Of a stretch of DNA of 64,000 bases, positions 53,690-62,153 are shown piece after piece; the stretch's first letter is position 1, and each line of letters starts with the position of its first letter. Source of the stretch: an uncultured Lachnospiraceae bacterium (GTDB lineage Bacteria; Bacillota; Clostridia; Lachnospirales; Lachnospiraceae). The notes beneath the pieces are model-generated. The model was not told where the DNA came from. It made no database searches and saw only the letters and a list, made by a program, of their open reading frames with translations. The stretch is from positions 1 through 64,000 of the forward strand of contig CANRFZ010000001.1 in assembly GCA_947630025.1 (NCBI GenBank), in the 5' to 3' direction. Made by a program: the position numbers and the translations under genes.

Positions 53690-54631
53690 TCATTCTGGTT
53701 TCTTCTCAAACACTCTCAGCTTCGCGCTCTTGGCGCGCCGGTTCGCCGCGATCTCCTCCGCGGAAGGCAGCACCGGCTTTCTGGTGACCGTCCTGCCCCT
53801 GGAAGCCTGTCCGCACACACAGACCGGAAAGTCCGGCGGACACGTGCACGGGTTTTCGCTGCGTCTGAATGCCGTCTTGACGATCCTGTCCTCCAGCGAG
53901 TGAAACGTAATGACGCAGAGCCTTCCGCCGGGTTTTAACAAACCGATCAGCTCGTCCAGCGACTCCCGCAGCACTTCCAGCTCCCGGTTGCACTCTATTC
54001 GAATCGCCTGAAAAGTCCGCTTGGACGGATGTCCTCCCGCCGCCCGCATTTTGGCCGGTATCGCGGCCTTGATAATCTCGTTGAGTTCTCCCGTCGTGGC
54101 GACCGGATGTTCCTGTCTGGCCGCCACGATATGTTTTGCTATGTTTTTGGCGAACTGCTCCTCGCCGTAATCGCGGATCACATGAAAAAGCTCTGTCTCC
54201 GTGTACCGGTTCACGATATCCGCCGCCGTCAGCGTCTGTCTCTGATCCATCCGCATATCCAGCGCGGCGTCTTCCCGGTAGGAAAAGCCCCGCTCCGCAT
54301 GATCGAGCTGGTAGGACGATACGCCCAGATCCAGAATCATGCCGTCTATCTCGTGGATGCCGAGCCCTGCAAGCACCTGCGCGGTGTTGCGGTAGTTGTC
54401 CCGGACGATCACGACACGATCCCCATAGGGCTTCAGCCTCTCTCCGGCTGCCTCTATCGCGGCCTCGTCCTGATCGATGCCGATCAGTCTTCCGTTCCCC
54501 GCAAGCGCCTGTGCGATCCGCTCCGCGTGTCCTCCGCCGCCCAGCGTCCCGTCTACGTAGACGCCTTCCGGCCTGATCTGCAGGTTCTCGATTGTCTCAT
54601 GCAAAAGAACCGATGTATGTTGAAAATCCAT
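53690..54631 (-). CDS. rsmH: 16S rRNA (cytosine1402-N4)-methyltransferase
   Basis: The 313-residue methyltransferase (MraW) acts on C1402 in the ribosome decoding centre. It starts [20 protein letters not shown], has [19 protein letters not shown] (SAM motif I), FDxxSSYQ-like [19 protein letters not shown] and [19 protein letters not shown]. The length fits. It lies 34 bases after mraZ and 130 bases before ftsL. Confidence 0.96.
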   Translation of the reverse strand: MDFQHTSVLLHETIENLQIRPEGVYVDGTLGGGGHAERIAQALAGNGRLIGIDQDEAAIEAAGERLKPYGDRVVIVRDNYRNTAQVLAGLGIHEIDGMILDLGVSSYQLDHAERGFSYREDAALDMRMDQRQTLTAADIVNRYTETELFHVIRDYGEEQFAKNIAKHIVAARQEHPVATTGELNEIIKAAIPAKMRAAGGHPSKRTFQAIRIECNRELEVLRESLDELIGLLKPGGRLCVITFHSLEDRIVKTAFRRSENPCTCPPDFPVCVCGQASRGRTVTRKPVLPSAEEIAANRRAKSAKLRVFEKKPE

Positions 54632-54664
54632 GTATTTCGTATCTCTCCGGCGTCCGCCCGGCCC

Positions 54665-55099
54665 CTAGATGCCCAGCCCCAGCTGCGCCATATGCTCCGC
54701 GATCTCGTCCATGTCGTCATACGAGGCCGTGCCTTCAAACCGCTCTCTGCTCCAGATCTCGATCCGGCTGGCCACGCCGATCAGGACAACGTCCTTTTCC
54801 AACTGCGCGAACTCCCGCAGCACGTTGGGCACCAGTATTCTTCCCTGCCGGTCTGCCTCGGCTTCCGCCGCGCCCGCCAGAAAGAACCGCACAAATTTTC
54901 TGGCGTCTTTGTTGGTCAGCGGAAGGGCTTTTAACTTCTCCTCAAAGGCGGCCCACTCCTCGTTGTCAAACACAAACAGGCAGCCGTCCAGCCCTTTCGT
55001 CACCACAAAAGTATCTCCCAACACTTCTCTGAATTTGGAAGGAATGATCAGCCTGCCTTTCGCGTCGATGGTGTGATTGTACTCTCCCATAAACATCAT
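54665..55099 (-). CDS. mraZ: transcriptional regulator MraZ
   Basis: About 144 residues. MraZ binds repeats before its own gene and controls the dcw operon. Two SpoVT/AbrB-like domains are visible: [20 protein letters not shown] near the start and [20 protein letters not shown] in the second half. Start codon options are TTG 55102, ATG 55099 and ATG 55096; I take the middle one. The four AGTGG operator repeats and a promoter lie just upstream. Confidence 0.95.
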   Translation of the reverse strand: MMFMGEYNHTIDAKGRLIIPSKFREVLGDTFVVTKGLDGCLFVFDNEEWAAFEEKLKALPLTNKDARKFVRFFLAGAAEAEADRQGRILVPNVLREFAQLEKDVVLIGVASRIEIWSRERFEGTASYDDMDEIAEHMAQLGLGI

Positions 55100-55203
55100 C
55101 AATCACCGCCTGCGTGTCCGTCCGCCGCATCTTCCGTGCGTCTGTCTCAAAAGAGCGGTCTGCCACGGATCGTGTACCAGTGTGGGAAAAAGTCTTAAAT
55201 CTA

Positions 55204-55238
55204 CCACTTCAAACCACTTACTGCCACTTTCCACCACT
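55204..55238 (-). promoter_or_regulatory. MraZ operator, four AGTGG boxes at 10-bp spacing
   Basis: On the minus strand AGTGG occurs four times at exactly 10-base steps (plus-strand CCACT at 55204, 55214, 55224 and 55234). This matches the known pattern of direct repeats bound by MraZ (AAAGTG[GT]N3 or TGGGN-type repeats). It sits immediately downstream of the promoter -10. Confidence 0.75.
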
Positions 55239-55247
55239 CTGATACTC

Positions 55248-55276
55248 ATTTTATACCATAACGGTGGATATTGCAA
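55248..55276 (-). promoter_or_regulatory. dcw operon promoter upstream of mraZ
   Basis: On the minus strand TTGCAA (55276-55271) and TAAAAT (55253-55248) are separated by 17 bases. The MraZ repeats overlap the expected transcription start region. Confidence 0.65.
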
Positions 55277-55300
55277 CCCCTAAAAAGAAAATAATGCGCA

Positions 55301-55336
55301 AAAAAAGACTCGGGAACCATGTTTCCGAGTCTTTTT
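55301..55336 (-). terminator. terminator between histidine kinase and mraZ
   Basis: AAAAAGACTCGG and CCGAGTCTTTTT form a 12-bp stem with T-runs on both sides, so it can work in both directions. It separates the histidine kinase gene from the dcw operon. Confidence 0.85.
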
Positions 55337-55365
55337 CTATCTTAGTATCGCAGGCCGCCGTGCAT

Positions 55366-55390
55366 ATGAGTAAATTGCTTCGCAATTAAC
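55366..55390. repeat. repeat family B, single unit after histidine kinase gene
   Basis: This is the reverse complement of the 25-base unit seen four times after ftsZ. It is followed by a hairpin GAGAAATCCC/GGGATTCTC as at ftsZ. The unit lies 49 bases past the kinase stop. Confidence 0.9.
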
Positions 55391-55438
55391 TCGAGAAATC
55401 CCTGCGGGATTCTCCCGAAATGATTTGCGCTATTGGCA

Positions 55439-57712
55439 TCAAAGATATTTTACCATATCCGCGGGCAGATATTTGCAGATCATCTCCTTGTACTTCGCGG
55501 CGTTGATGGGCTTGGACAGATAATCCTCAAATCCGGCGGCGAGATAACGCTCTCTGGAGCCCGAGATGGCGTTGGCCGTCAGCGCGATGACCGCCGCGTC
55601 CCGGCTCTTGTTCTCCGGCTGCTGCCGCATCCGCATCAGCGTCTCCATGCCGTCCATGACGGGCATCATGTGATCCAGCAGGATGATGTGGTACTGCTGC
55701 GTTTTGATCATTTCCAGCGCCTCCTGCCCGCTCAGGGCAGTGTCCATCTGAATGCCGGTGCCTTTGAGCAGCCCTTTGGCCACCACCAGATTGACCTTGT
55801 TGTCGTCCACGATCAGAATCCGGGCATCGGGCGCCGTAAAGACCAGCTCCTCCTCTTTCCTGCCGCGGTGCAGCGACGCCGGCGCCGACGCGAAATCGCC
55901 GATCGGCGTTTCATCCGCCACTTTCTGCGGCAGGGTGACGCGGAACGTAGAACCCTGTCCATATACGCTCTCCACGCCTACCGTGCCCTCCATCTGCTCC
56001 ACGAGCTGCTTTGTGATGGCCAGCCCCAGCCCCGTGCCTTCCACCTTGCGGTTCACTTCCAGATCGACGCGCTGGAAGCTATCAAACAGTTTGTCGATAT
56101 CTTCCTCCCGGATGCCGATGCCGGTGTCCGTGACCGCGATCGCGAGCTCGATCTCCTTGTCCTGTTTCCTGTTCCACCGCACCTGCAGCGTGACCGTTCC
56201 ATGCTCTGTATATTTGACCGCATTGTTGATCAGGTTCAGGATCACCTGTCGTATGCGTATCTCGTCTCCGTACAACTGGTGCGGGATATCCGGCGCCACA
56301 TCCGCTTTTAGCAGGAGCCCTTTGTCCTCCACTTTCTTGGTGACCATCGCGAGCACGTCGTTCAGCAGGGAGCTCAGCTCGTAGACCACCGGTACGATCT
56401 CCATCCTGCCGGACTCGATCTTGGAGAAATCCAGAATGTCGTTGATGATCGCCAGAAGCGTCTGCCCCGCATTGTAGATATCCTGCGAGTACTGCGCGGC
56501 TTTGGGGGAAATCTCCTCCCGCATTACCATCTCGTTCATGCCGATGATGGCGTTCATCGGCGTCCGGATCTCGTGGCTCATATTGGCCAAGAAATCGCCC
56601 TTCGCCTGATTCGCCTGCACCGCCGCCATACGGTTTCGCTCCGCCAGCGCCTTCTGCTTCTCCAGATTGACCAGCAGCTCCTCTCTGTCCGTCACATCGT
56701 TAATCACGTTCATGACGCATCTCGTCTCGCCGAAGTGATCCAGAATCACCGTGTAACGGATATCCAGCACCTTGGTCTGATCCAGCGTCTGCGCCCGGAA
56801 CGCCCCTTCGTACAGTTCCTGCTCGGTCACCGCCTCGATCGCCTCGTCCAGCGTCCGCTCCGTCAGGATATTGTTGTAGAACTGATGCTCTCCCAGTATT
56901 TTGACATTTTCCAGATGGAAAAATTTGCGGAAGCTCTCATTATAATAAATCACCCTGCCTTCGTAGTCCACGAACACTACCGGGGTGGCCATATAGGACG
57001 TAATGTAGGAATCCACCTGCGCCTTGGGCATTTCCAGCATATCCAGATATCTGGCGATAAAATAAAAGCTCATGTTGACCAGACAGGCGATGAAACCCTC
57101 GTACGGCGTGGTGGCATAGCCCCGCCCCATGTTGATGAAGCTGACGCCGTTGACGCTGCTGCAGAACAGAATGATCAGGATGATCCAGAGGGTAATGCAG
57201 AGCTTCTGCCGTTTCAGCTTCGCCCGCTTCCTGTGATGGATCAGCAGCCCCACCGCCACCAGAGAGACGGCAAAGATGCTGAGGTAGAACAGATAATTGC
57301 CGAGGCATACCCGATCCTTATAAAAGATGCCGTACTCCGTCCGCACCATGATATAGCCGTCGCCCGCCAGCCGCAGGAGCCAGATCCCCACGCCCAGCGC
57401 CGGACAGAGAATATGCAGCATTTTGTAAGAGCCGGATTCGTCATAAAACGTCAGCATAAAGGCCAGCACATACATGACGAAGCTGACGGCGCCCAGAACG
57501 CTCAGATTGGCATAGAAAAAACTGTGTTCTTCCGGACAGAACATCATGACCGCGAGAGAACTCGCCCAGATATAAGTAGACAGGCACATCGCAAAATATG
57601 CGCTATTCTGCCGGCTCTGCCTGTTATTAAACCATTTTACCTGTATTCCCTGTATCAGCACGAGGAAGCTGAAGGAAAACAGCAACAGTGACATATACAG
57701 ATTCAGATTCAT
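55439..57712 (-). CDS. hybrid histidine kinase (7TM-PAS-HisKA-HATPase-REC)
   Basis: The 757-residue protein has seven N-terminal membrane helices (residues about 1-215), a PAS domain (YITSYMATPVVFVDYEGRVI and following), HisKA (NMSHEIRTPMNAIIGMNEMV with the phospho-His), HATPase (ILNLINNAVKYTEHGTVTLQ, DTGIGIREEDIDKLFDSF, GTGLGLAITKQLVEQMEG), and a C-terminal receiver (ARILIVDDNKVNLVVAKGLL, LLDHMMPVMDGME with the phospho-Asp). It senses an unknown membrane or extracellular signal. No partner output protein is adjacent. It sits between lgt and the dcw operon. Confidence 0.93.
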   Translation of the reverse strand: MNLNLYMSLLLFSFSFLVLIQGIQVKWFNNRQSRQNSAYFAMCLSTYIWASSLAVMMFCPEEHSFFYANLSVLGAVSFVMYVLAFMLTFYDESGSYKMLHILCPALGVGIWLLRLAGDGYIMVRTEYGIFYKDRVCLGNYLFYLSIFAVSLVAVGLLIHHRKRAKLKRQKLCITLWIILIILFCSSVNGVSFINMGRGYATTPYEGFIACLVNMSFYFIARYLDMLEMPKAQVDSYITSYMATPVVFVDYEGRVIYYNESFRKFFHLENVKILGEHQFYNNILTERTLDEAIEAVTEQELYEGAFRAQTLDQTKVLDIRYTVILDHFGETRCVMNVINDVTDREELLVNLEKQKALAERNRMAAVQANQAKGDFLANMSHEIRTPMNAIIGMNEMVMREEISPKAAQYSQDIYNAGQTLLAIINDILDFSKIESGRMEIVPVVYELSSLLNDVLAMVTKKVEDKGLLLKADVAPDIPHQLYGDEIRIRQVILNLINNAVKYTEHGTVTLQVRWNRKQDKEIELAIAVTDTGIGIREEDIDKLFDSFQRVDLEVNRKVEGTGLGLAITKQLVEQMEGTVGVESVYGQGSTFRVTLPQKVADETPIGDFASAPASLHRGRKEEELVFTAPDARILIVDDNKVNLVVAKGLLKGTGIQMDTALSGQEALEMIKTQQYHIILLDHMMPVMDGMETLMRMRQQPENKSRDAAVIALTANAISGSRERYLAAGFEDYLSKPINAAKYKEMICKYLPADMVKYL

Positions 57713-57773
57713 ATCAATGCCGCGCCTCTCCGAAAAAAATCCGTTTTATTCCGCGTCGCTAAAAAGACCTGTA

Positions 57774-58652
57774 TTACTCCGCGCTGCCGCCGGAGCTGGC
57801 CGCCCTGCCAAGTCTCTGCCGCACGATCACATCCACGGCTGCCGCAGCCGCAAAGCAGACCGCCGCCACGACCTGCGACACCGGAACCGCCGTGCCCGGC
57901 AGATAGAGCTGGTCGGTGCGGATCGCCTCGATCCAGAACCGGCCCAGACCGTATCCTGCCAGATAGAGCAGGCCGATCTCTCCGTCAAACTTTTTGTGGC
58001 GGCGGTACCATAACATCACGCCCAGCACCGCCAGATTCCACAGACTCTCATAGAGGAACGTGGGGTGCACCTGAATATAGTTGACGCCCTCCGTGATATG
58101 CGCCGCGAGCTGCGCGGTGATATCGCGTTCCCTGACCGCCTCCACGGGCAGTCGCATCGCCAGCAGGCCGTCCGTATAGCCGCCGAAAACTTCCCGGTTC
58201 ATAAAATTCCCCCATCTGCCGATGGCTTGGCCGAGTATCAGCCCCGGCACGCAGACGTCCACCAGCTTCAGGTAGCTGATCTTTTTCAGCCTCGTATAGA
58301 CAAAACAGGTGGCAAAAGCGGCGATCACACCGCCGTAAATCGCCAGCCCGCCGTTTCTCAGATGGAAGATCTCCAGCAGATTGTCCCGGTACATCTCCCA
58401 CTCGAAGATCACATAATAGATTCTGGCGCCGACAATGGAAAAAAAGATCGCGTAGATCGCAAAATCCCATACGGTGTCCGGGTTCATCCCTTCTTTCCGC
58501 GCCATATGCGCCGCCATAAACACGCCGCAGACCACACCGATGGCGATAATCACGCCATAGAACGCGATCTGGAACCCGAATACGGTAAATCCTCTGGGCA
58601 CATTATGAAGATAGATCCCCAGATGGGGAAATGCGATATCCGCTGCATTCAT
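57774..58652 (-). CDS. lgt: prolipoprotein diacylglyceryl transferase
   Basis: The 292-residue membrane enzyme transfers a diacylglyceryl group from phosphatidylglycerol to lipoprotein cysteines. Several membrane helices and the family motif GRWGNFMNREVFGG (about 145-158) are present, with LYESLWNLAVLGVMLWYRRH and YLAGYGLGRFWIEAIRTDQ near the end. Length is typical. It is on the same strand as the histidine kinase and ychF genes. Confidence 0.95.
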   Translation of the reverse strand: MNAADIAFPHLGIYLHNVPRGFTVFGFQIAFYGVIIAIGVVCGVFMAAHMARKEGMNPDTVWDFAIYAIFFSIVGARIYYVIFEWEMYRDNLLEIFHLRNGGLAIYGGVIAAFATCFVYTRLKKISYLKLVDVCVPGLILGQAIGRWGNFMNREVFGGYTDGLLAMRLPVEAVRERDITAQLAAHITEGVNYIQVHPTFLYESLWNLAVLGVMLWYRRHKKFDGEIGLLYLAGYGLGRFWIEAIRTDQLYLPGTAVPVSQVVAAVCFAAAAAVDVIVRQRLGRAASSGGSAE

Positions 58653-58701
58653 ACCGTCTCACCGTTTCCTCCGCCGACTGCCGCTCCATGCCAGAGGGCT
58701 T

Positions 58702-59799
58702 TTATACGTTAAACCGGAACAGGATCACATCGCCGTCCTGCACCACATAGTCCTTGCCTTCCATGCCCACCAGACCTTTCTCCCGGGCCGCCGCCAGCGA
58801 CCCCTGCTCCAGCAGGTCTTTGTAATTCACCACTTCCGCCTTGATGAAGCCGCGCTCAAAATCGGTGTGGATCTTGCCCGCCGCCTGCGGCGCTTTCGTG
58901 CCGATCCGAATCGTCCACGCGCGTGTCTCGTCCTCTCCCGCCGTCAGGAAGCTCATCAGGCCCAGCAGACGGTAGCTGGCGCGTATCAGCTTCTGGAGCC
59001 CGGATTCCTTTAACCCCAGATCCTCCAGAAACATCGCCGTCTCCTCCTCGTCCAGCTCCGCGATCTCCTGCTCGATCTGCGCGCAGATGACGAAGACCTC
59101 GCTGCCGTTAGACGCCGCGAACTCCCGCACCTTGGCCACGCCTTCGTTGGAAGCGCCGTCGTCCGCCAGATCGTCCTCTCCCACATTGGCCGCAAAGATC
59201 ACCGGCTTGGCGGTCAGCAGATGATAGGACGCAAGCAGCGTCTCCTCGTCCTCGTTCTCCGGCACATAGCTGCCGGCCAGCCTGCCGTCCTCCAGATGCG
59301 CTTTCAGCTTCTCCAGAAGCGCCAGCTCTGCGGCCAGCGTCTTGTCCATCTTCGCCGCCTTCGCGGTCTTGGCAATCCGCCTCTCCAGAATCTCCAGATC
59401 GGAAAAAATCAGCTCCAGATTGATCGTCTCGATATCCCGCATCGGATCGACGGAGCCGTCCACATGGACAATGTTGCTGTCTTCAAAGCAGCGCACCACA
59501 TGAACGATGGCGTCCACCTCGCGAATGTTGCTGAGAAATTGGTTCCCCAGCCCTTCGCCTTTGGACGCGCCCTTTACTAACCCCGCGATATCCACAAACT
59601 CGATGGTGGCCGGCGTTACCTTTTTGGAATGGTACATATCGCCCAACAGCTTCAGCCTCTCGTCCGGCACCGACACGATCCCGATATTGGGATCTATCGT
59701 GCAGAACGGATAGTTGGCGGATTCTGCTCCCGCCTTTGTCAAAGAATTAAAAAGTGTGCTCTTTCCCACATTGGGAAGGCCGATGATACCTAGTTTCAT
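58702..59799 (-). CDS. ychF: redox-regulated ATPase YchF (Obg-like)
   Basis: The product of about 365 residues is an Obg-family ATPase that binds ribosomes and tunes stress responses. LGIIGLPNVGKSTLFNSLTK is the P-loop, DIAGLVKGASKGEGLGNQFL and VVRCFEDSNIVHVDG follow, and the C-terminal TGS domain includes TIRIGTKAPQAAGKIHTDFE. I choose ATG 59799 (MKLGIIGLPN), with GAGGG upstream at proper spacing; the frame also opens at 59811. Repeat A abuts the start. Confidence 0.96.
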   Translation of the reverse strand: MKLGIIGLPNVGKSTLFNSLTKAGAESANYPFCTIDPNIGIVSVPDERLKLLGDMYHSKKVTPATIEFVDIAGLVKGASKGEGLGNQFLSNIREVDAIVHVVRCFEDSNIVHVDGSVDPMRDIETINLELIFSDLEILERRIAKTAKAAKMDKTLAAELALLEKLKAHLEDGRLAGSYVPENEDEETLLASYHLLTAKPVIFAANVGEDDLADDGASNEGVAKVREFAASNGSEVFVICAQIEQEIAELDEEETAMFLEDLGLKESGLQKLIRASYRLLGLMSFLTAGEDETRAWTIRIGTKAPQAAGKIHTDFERGFIKAEVVNYKDLLEQGSLAAAREKGLVGMEGKDYVVQDGDVILFRFNV

Positions 59800-59811
59800 A
59801 TTATCCCTCAT

Positions 59812-59902
59812 TCCGGAGCGTTCTCGCGACGGGGCAAAAAGTAAATTCTTTCGGAATTAACTTTGCCATCAGGAGAATTTGTGACGCTCCGGCACAAATT
59901 CT
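59812..59902. repeat. dispersed repeat family A, copy 3 (before ychF), shorter
   Basis: This matches the first 90 bases of copies 1 and 2, including TCCGGAGCGTT, TCGGAATTAACTTTGCCATC and the GAATTTGTG/CACAAATTC hairpin, then diverges. It ends at the ribosome binding site of ychF. Confidence 0.85.
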
Positions 59903-59971
59903 CATCTTTCTCTGCGGTATCTGTCTGCGGGACTTCTCCTGCCGCATAGCCAATGCCCTGAAAGGACTGAC

Positions 59972-60089
59972 ACCTAACAAAGCCGATACCTTGACAGAAC
60001 CGATACCTTGACAAAACTTATGACCTGACAGAACCAATGCTCTGACAGAATCAATGTCCCGACAAAACCGATGCCCTGACAAAACCGTT
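59972..60089. repeat. seven tandem 17-bp repeats (CCTGACAAAACCGATGC type)
   Basis: Seven degenerate units such as ACCTTGACAGAACCGAT, GACCTGACAGAACCAAT and GCCCTGACAAAACCGTT lie head to tail between the ychF start and the GT28 gene. The 17-base period is not a multiple of three, so it is not coding. It is a candidate variable-number repeat. The rest of 59,903-60,192 has no gene; two copies of TGTGTTCTTCTGTRCCGC lie near 60,150-60,190. Confidence 0.85.
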
Positions 60090-60192
60090 GCCAGTATAAC
60101 ACATCAAAAGAAAAAAGTAAATCAGCGGTTCGCCTGCGCCGCAACGCCTGTGTTCTTCTGTACCGCCTCGTCTGTGTTCTTCTGTGCCGCGC

Positions 60193-61323
60193 CTAGAGCC
60201 GCCTTTCCTCCGCTTTTTCCTCCGCAAACGCCACGATCTTTTCCGCCGCCTCCGGGTTGATCGTCTCCCGCTGGGCACGGAGCATCCGTTCCGCTTCCTC
60301 CCTGTCCGCCAGACGCCGCACCGCCGGAAGAAGCTCCTTTTTCATATGGCGGACGCCGATGCTCATCCCCTGTCCGGCAAAAAACCGTTCGTTTCTCGTC
60401 TCGCAGCCGGGAATCGGCGAGATATGAATCAGCGGAATGCCGGCCACCGCCGCCTCCGTGGAGGAGAGCCCGCCGGGTTTGGAGAGATACAGGTCGCAGA
60501 CTTTCAGATATTCCGCCATGTACTCCGTCTTGTGTAACGGCAGGATCTGCGCGTCGTTCCGATACCGCTTTGCCGCCTTGTCGTACAGTTTCCGGTTGCT
60601 GCCGCAGGTGACGAGCAGCACCGTGTCTTCATGCTCCCGCAGATAGTCCCGCAGAATATCGGCGGCTTTCAGGATCTCGCCCGCTCCCATGCTGCCGCCG
60701 GCGATCATGATATAGCGTTTTTCAGGCCGCAGGCCCAGACGCAGCAGCGTCTTCTCCCGGTCCCTTTTCCGGCGAAAGCCCTGCCGGACGGGAATCCCAA
60801 ACGGCACGATCCGCTCCGGCGCGATCCCGCGGGAGACGAACTCTCCGCGCAGCAGCGGGGACGGAATAATATAATAGTCGCACGCCGTCTCCTCCGTAAA
60901 CGGAATGCAGGTGTAATCCGTGGCGATAAAGAAAACCGCCGGCAGCGGCACGCCCCTTTTTCTAAGATGCGTCAGAATCTCCGCCGCGAACAGATGCGTG
61001 ATCAGGATCACGTCATAGGAATGCTCCTTTAAGTAGGCGTCCATCCTGTCCGCCGCTTTCGCGTTGGCCGCGTACACGGGCGACTTGCCGGGCAGACGCC
61101 TGTAGAGATTGCCGAGCCGGTAGACGCCGCCAAACACCCGGGGCGCTTTCTGGACGCACTTGATATAGCAGTCTGCCACCCGCGCATCCATATGGTTGCC
61201 GGACAGGGTATAGGGGTCCAAGAAGTCCGCGTTGTGCCCCTTTCGTATCAGTTCTTCATACACGGCTTTTGCCGCGGCGTTATGGCCGCCGCCCGTGGAA
61301 CACGACAGAATCAGTGCATCCAT
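60193..61323 (-). CDS. GT28 family glycosyltransferase (MGDG synthase-like)
   Basis: About 376 residues. LILSCSTGGGHNAAAKAVYE is the N-terminal nucleotide-sugar-lipid acceptor fold, and VCDLYLSKPGGLSSTEAAVA the donor-binding GT28 motif. Such enzymes glycosylate diacylglycerol (UgtP) or move GlcNAc to lipid I (MurG). The length and the TGGGHNAAA start favour the MGDG synthase/UgtP type; MurG, which is missing from the dcw cluster, begins instead with GGTGGH. It overlaps plsY by 13 bases, placing it in lipid synthesis. Confidence 0.85.
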   Translation of the reverse strand: MDALILSCSTGGGHNAAAKAVYEELIRKGHNADFLDPYTLSGNHMDARVADCYIKCVQKAPRVFGGVYRLGNLYRRLPGKSPVYAANAKAADRMDAYLKEHSYDVILITHLFAAEILTHLRKRGVPLPAVFFIATDYTCIPFTEETACDYYIIPSPLLRGEFVSRGIAPERIVPFGIPVRQGFRRKRDREKTLLRLGLRPEKRYIMIAGGSMGAGEILKAADILRDYLREHEDTVLLVTCGSNRKLYDKAAKRYRNDAQILPLHKTEYMAEYLKVCDLYLSKPGGLSSTEAAVAGIPLIHISPIPGCETRNERFFAGQGMSIGVRHMKKELLPAVRRLADREEAERMLRAQRETINPEAAEKIVAFAEEKAEERRL

Positions 61324-61934
61324 AAAATTCTCACCCGACATTTTTCCTCTCTGGCCGCCTCCGGCCTAAGATTCAGGTTCACCGCCAGCGCAATCACCGC
61401 AAAGGCGGCGGAAATATAAATATTCTTTACCGTTAAGAACATACAGACCGCGGCGCAGCGGTACGCCCAGATCGTCCTGTCGCAGTGCGGCGTGATCCGC
61501 ACCACCAGTGAAAAAAAGAGAAACATAAACGCCAGCGTAAGCGCCGGATGCAGCTCCGGGTACAGTCCCAGCAGGCACCCGAACGTGACGGCGATCCCTT
61601 TGCCGCCGTGGAAGCCGTGGAAAACCGAAAAGATATGGCCCATCACCGGCGCGATCACGACGCAGAGAAGCCCCAGCCCTGCGGCCTCCGGAACGGCTCC
61701 CCGCAGATACATCTGCACCGGCAGGAACCCTTTGAGCAGATCGCCGCACAACGTCAGCACGCCGCACCAGAAGCCGCCGTACAGAAAAGCGTTGGCCGTG
61801 CCCGGATTGCCGTCCTCGCTCTGCGCCGCCACATCGCCTTTCTGCAAAAGCGACGCCGCGATTCTGGCAAAGAGAACGCTCCCGCACAGATATCCCAACA
61901 CGATATACATTCCGCATCTCACCATATGATCCAT
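61311..61934 (-). CDS. plsY: PlsY-family glycerol-3-phosphate acyltransferase
   Basis: The 207-residue membrane protein carries the PlsY motifs: GYLCGSVLFARIAA, DGNPGTANAFLYGG and PVMGHIFSVFHGFHGGKGIA, with hydrophobic segments between. PlsY transfers acyl from acyl-phosphate to glycerol-3-phosphate, starting phospholipid synthesis. The sequence is more divergent than the usual PlsY, so the enzyme could be a related acyltransferase. It overlaps the glycosyltransferase gene. Confidence 0.85.
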   Translation of the reverse strand: MDHMVRCGMYIVLGYLCGSVLFARIAASLLQKGDVAAQSEDGNPGTANAFLYGGFWCGVLTLCGDLLKGFLPVQMYLRGAVPEAAGLGLLCVVIAPVMGHIFSVFHGFHGGKGIAVTFGCLLGLYPELHPALTLAFMFLFFSLVVRITPHCDRTIWAYRCAAVCMFLTVKNIYISAAFAVIALAVNLNLRPEAAREEKCRVRILWMH

Positions 61935-62153
61935 TCGTCTGCCGCCTCTTTCGTATGCCGGTTCACGCGGCCTTTCCGTTTCGCCGTATGATCCACGATT
62001 ACCATTTTATTTTTGTCCGGGGAAAACGTCAATAGAAATTATCAAAAAAGACACTCCGGCGTCTGTCTGCTGCTTAACAGGCGGTTGTTCGGCGGCATCG
62101 CCCTCCCGCCCGCGGCTGAAGGACTGTGCCTGTCTCGGAGACGCAGGGTACTT

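Noticed and set aside
59801-60082. Frames of 68-93 residues across repeat A and the 17-bp repeats
   Set aside because: Their sequence follows the repeats, and a 17-base period cannot encode repeated peptides. The related frame at 32392-32616 likewise arises from repeat A.
60193-61323. GT28 gene as the missing murG
   Set aside because: Its TGGGHNAAA start, length and neighbouring plsY favour a diacylglycerol glucosyltransferase type. MurG usually shows GGTGGH at the N-terminus.
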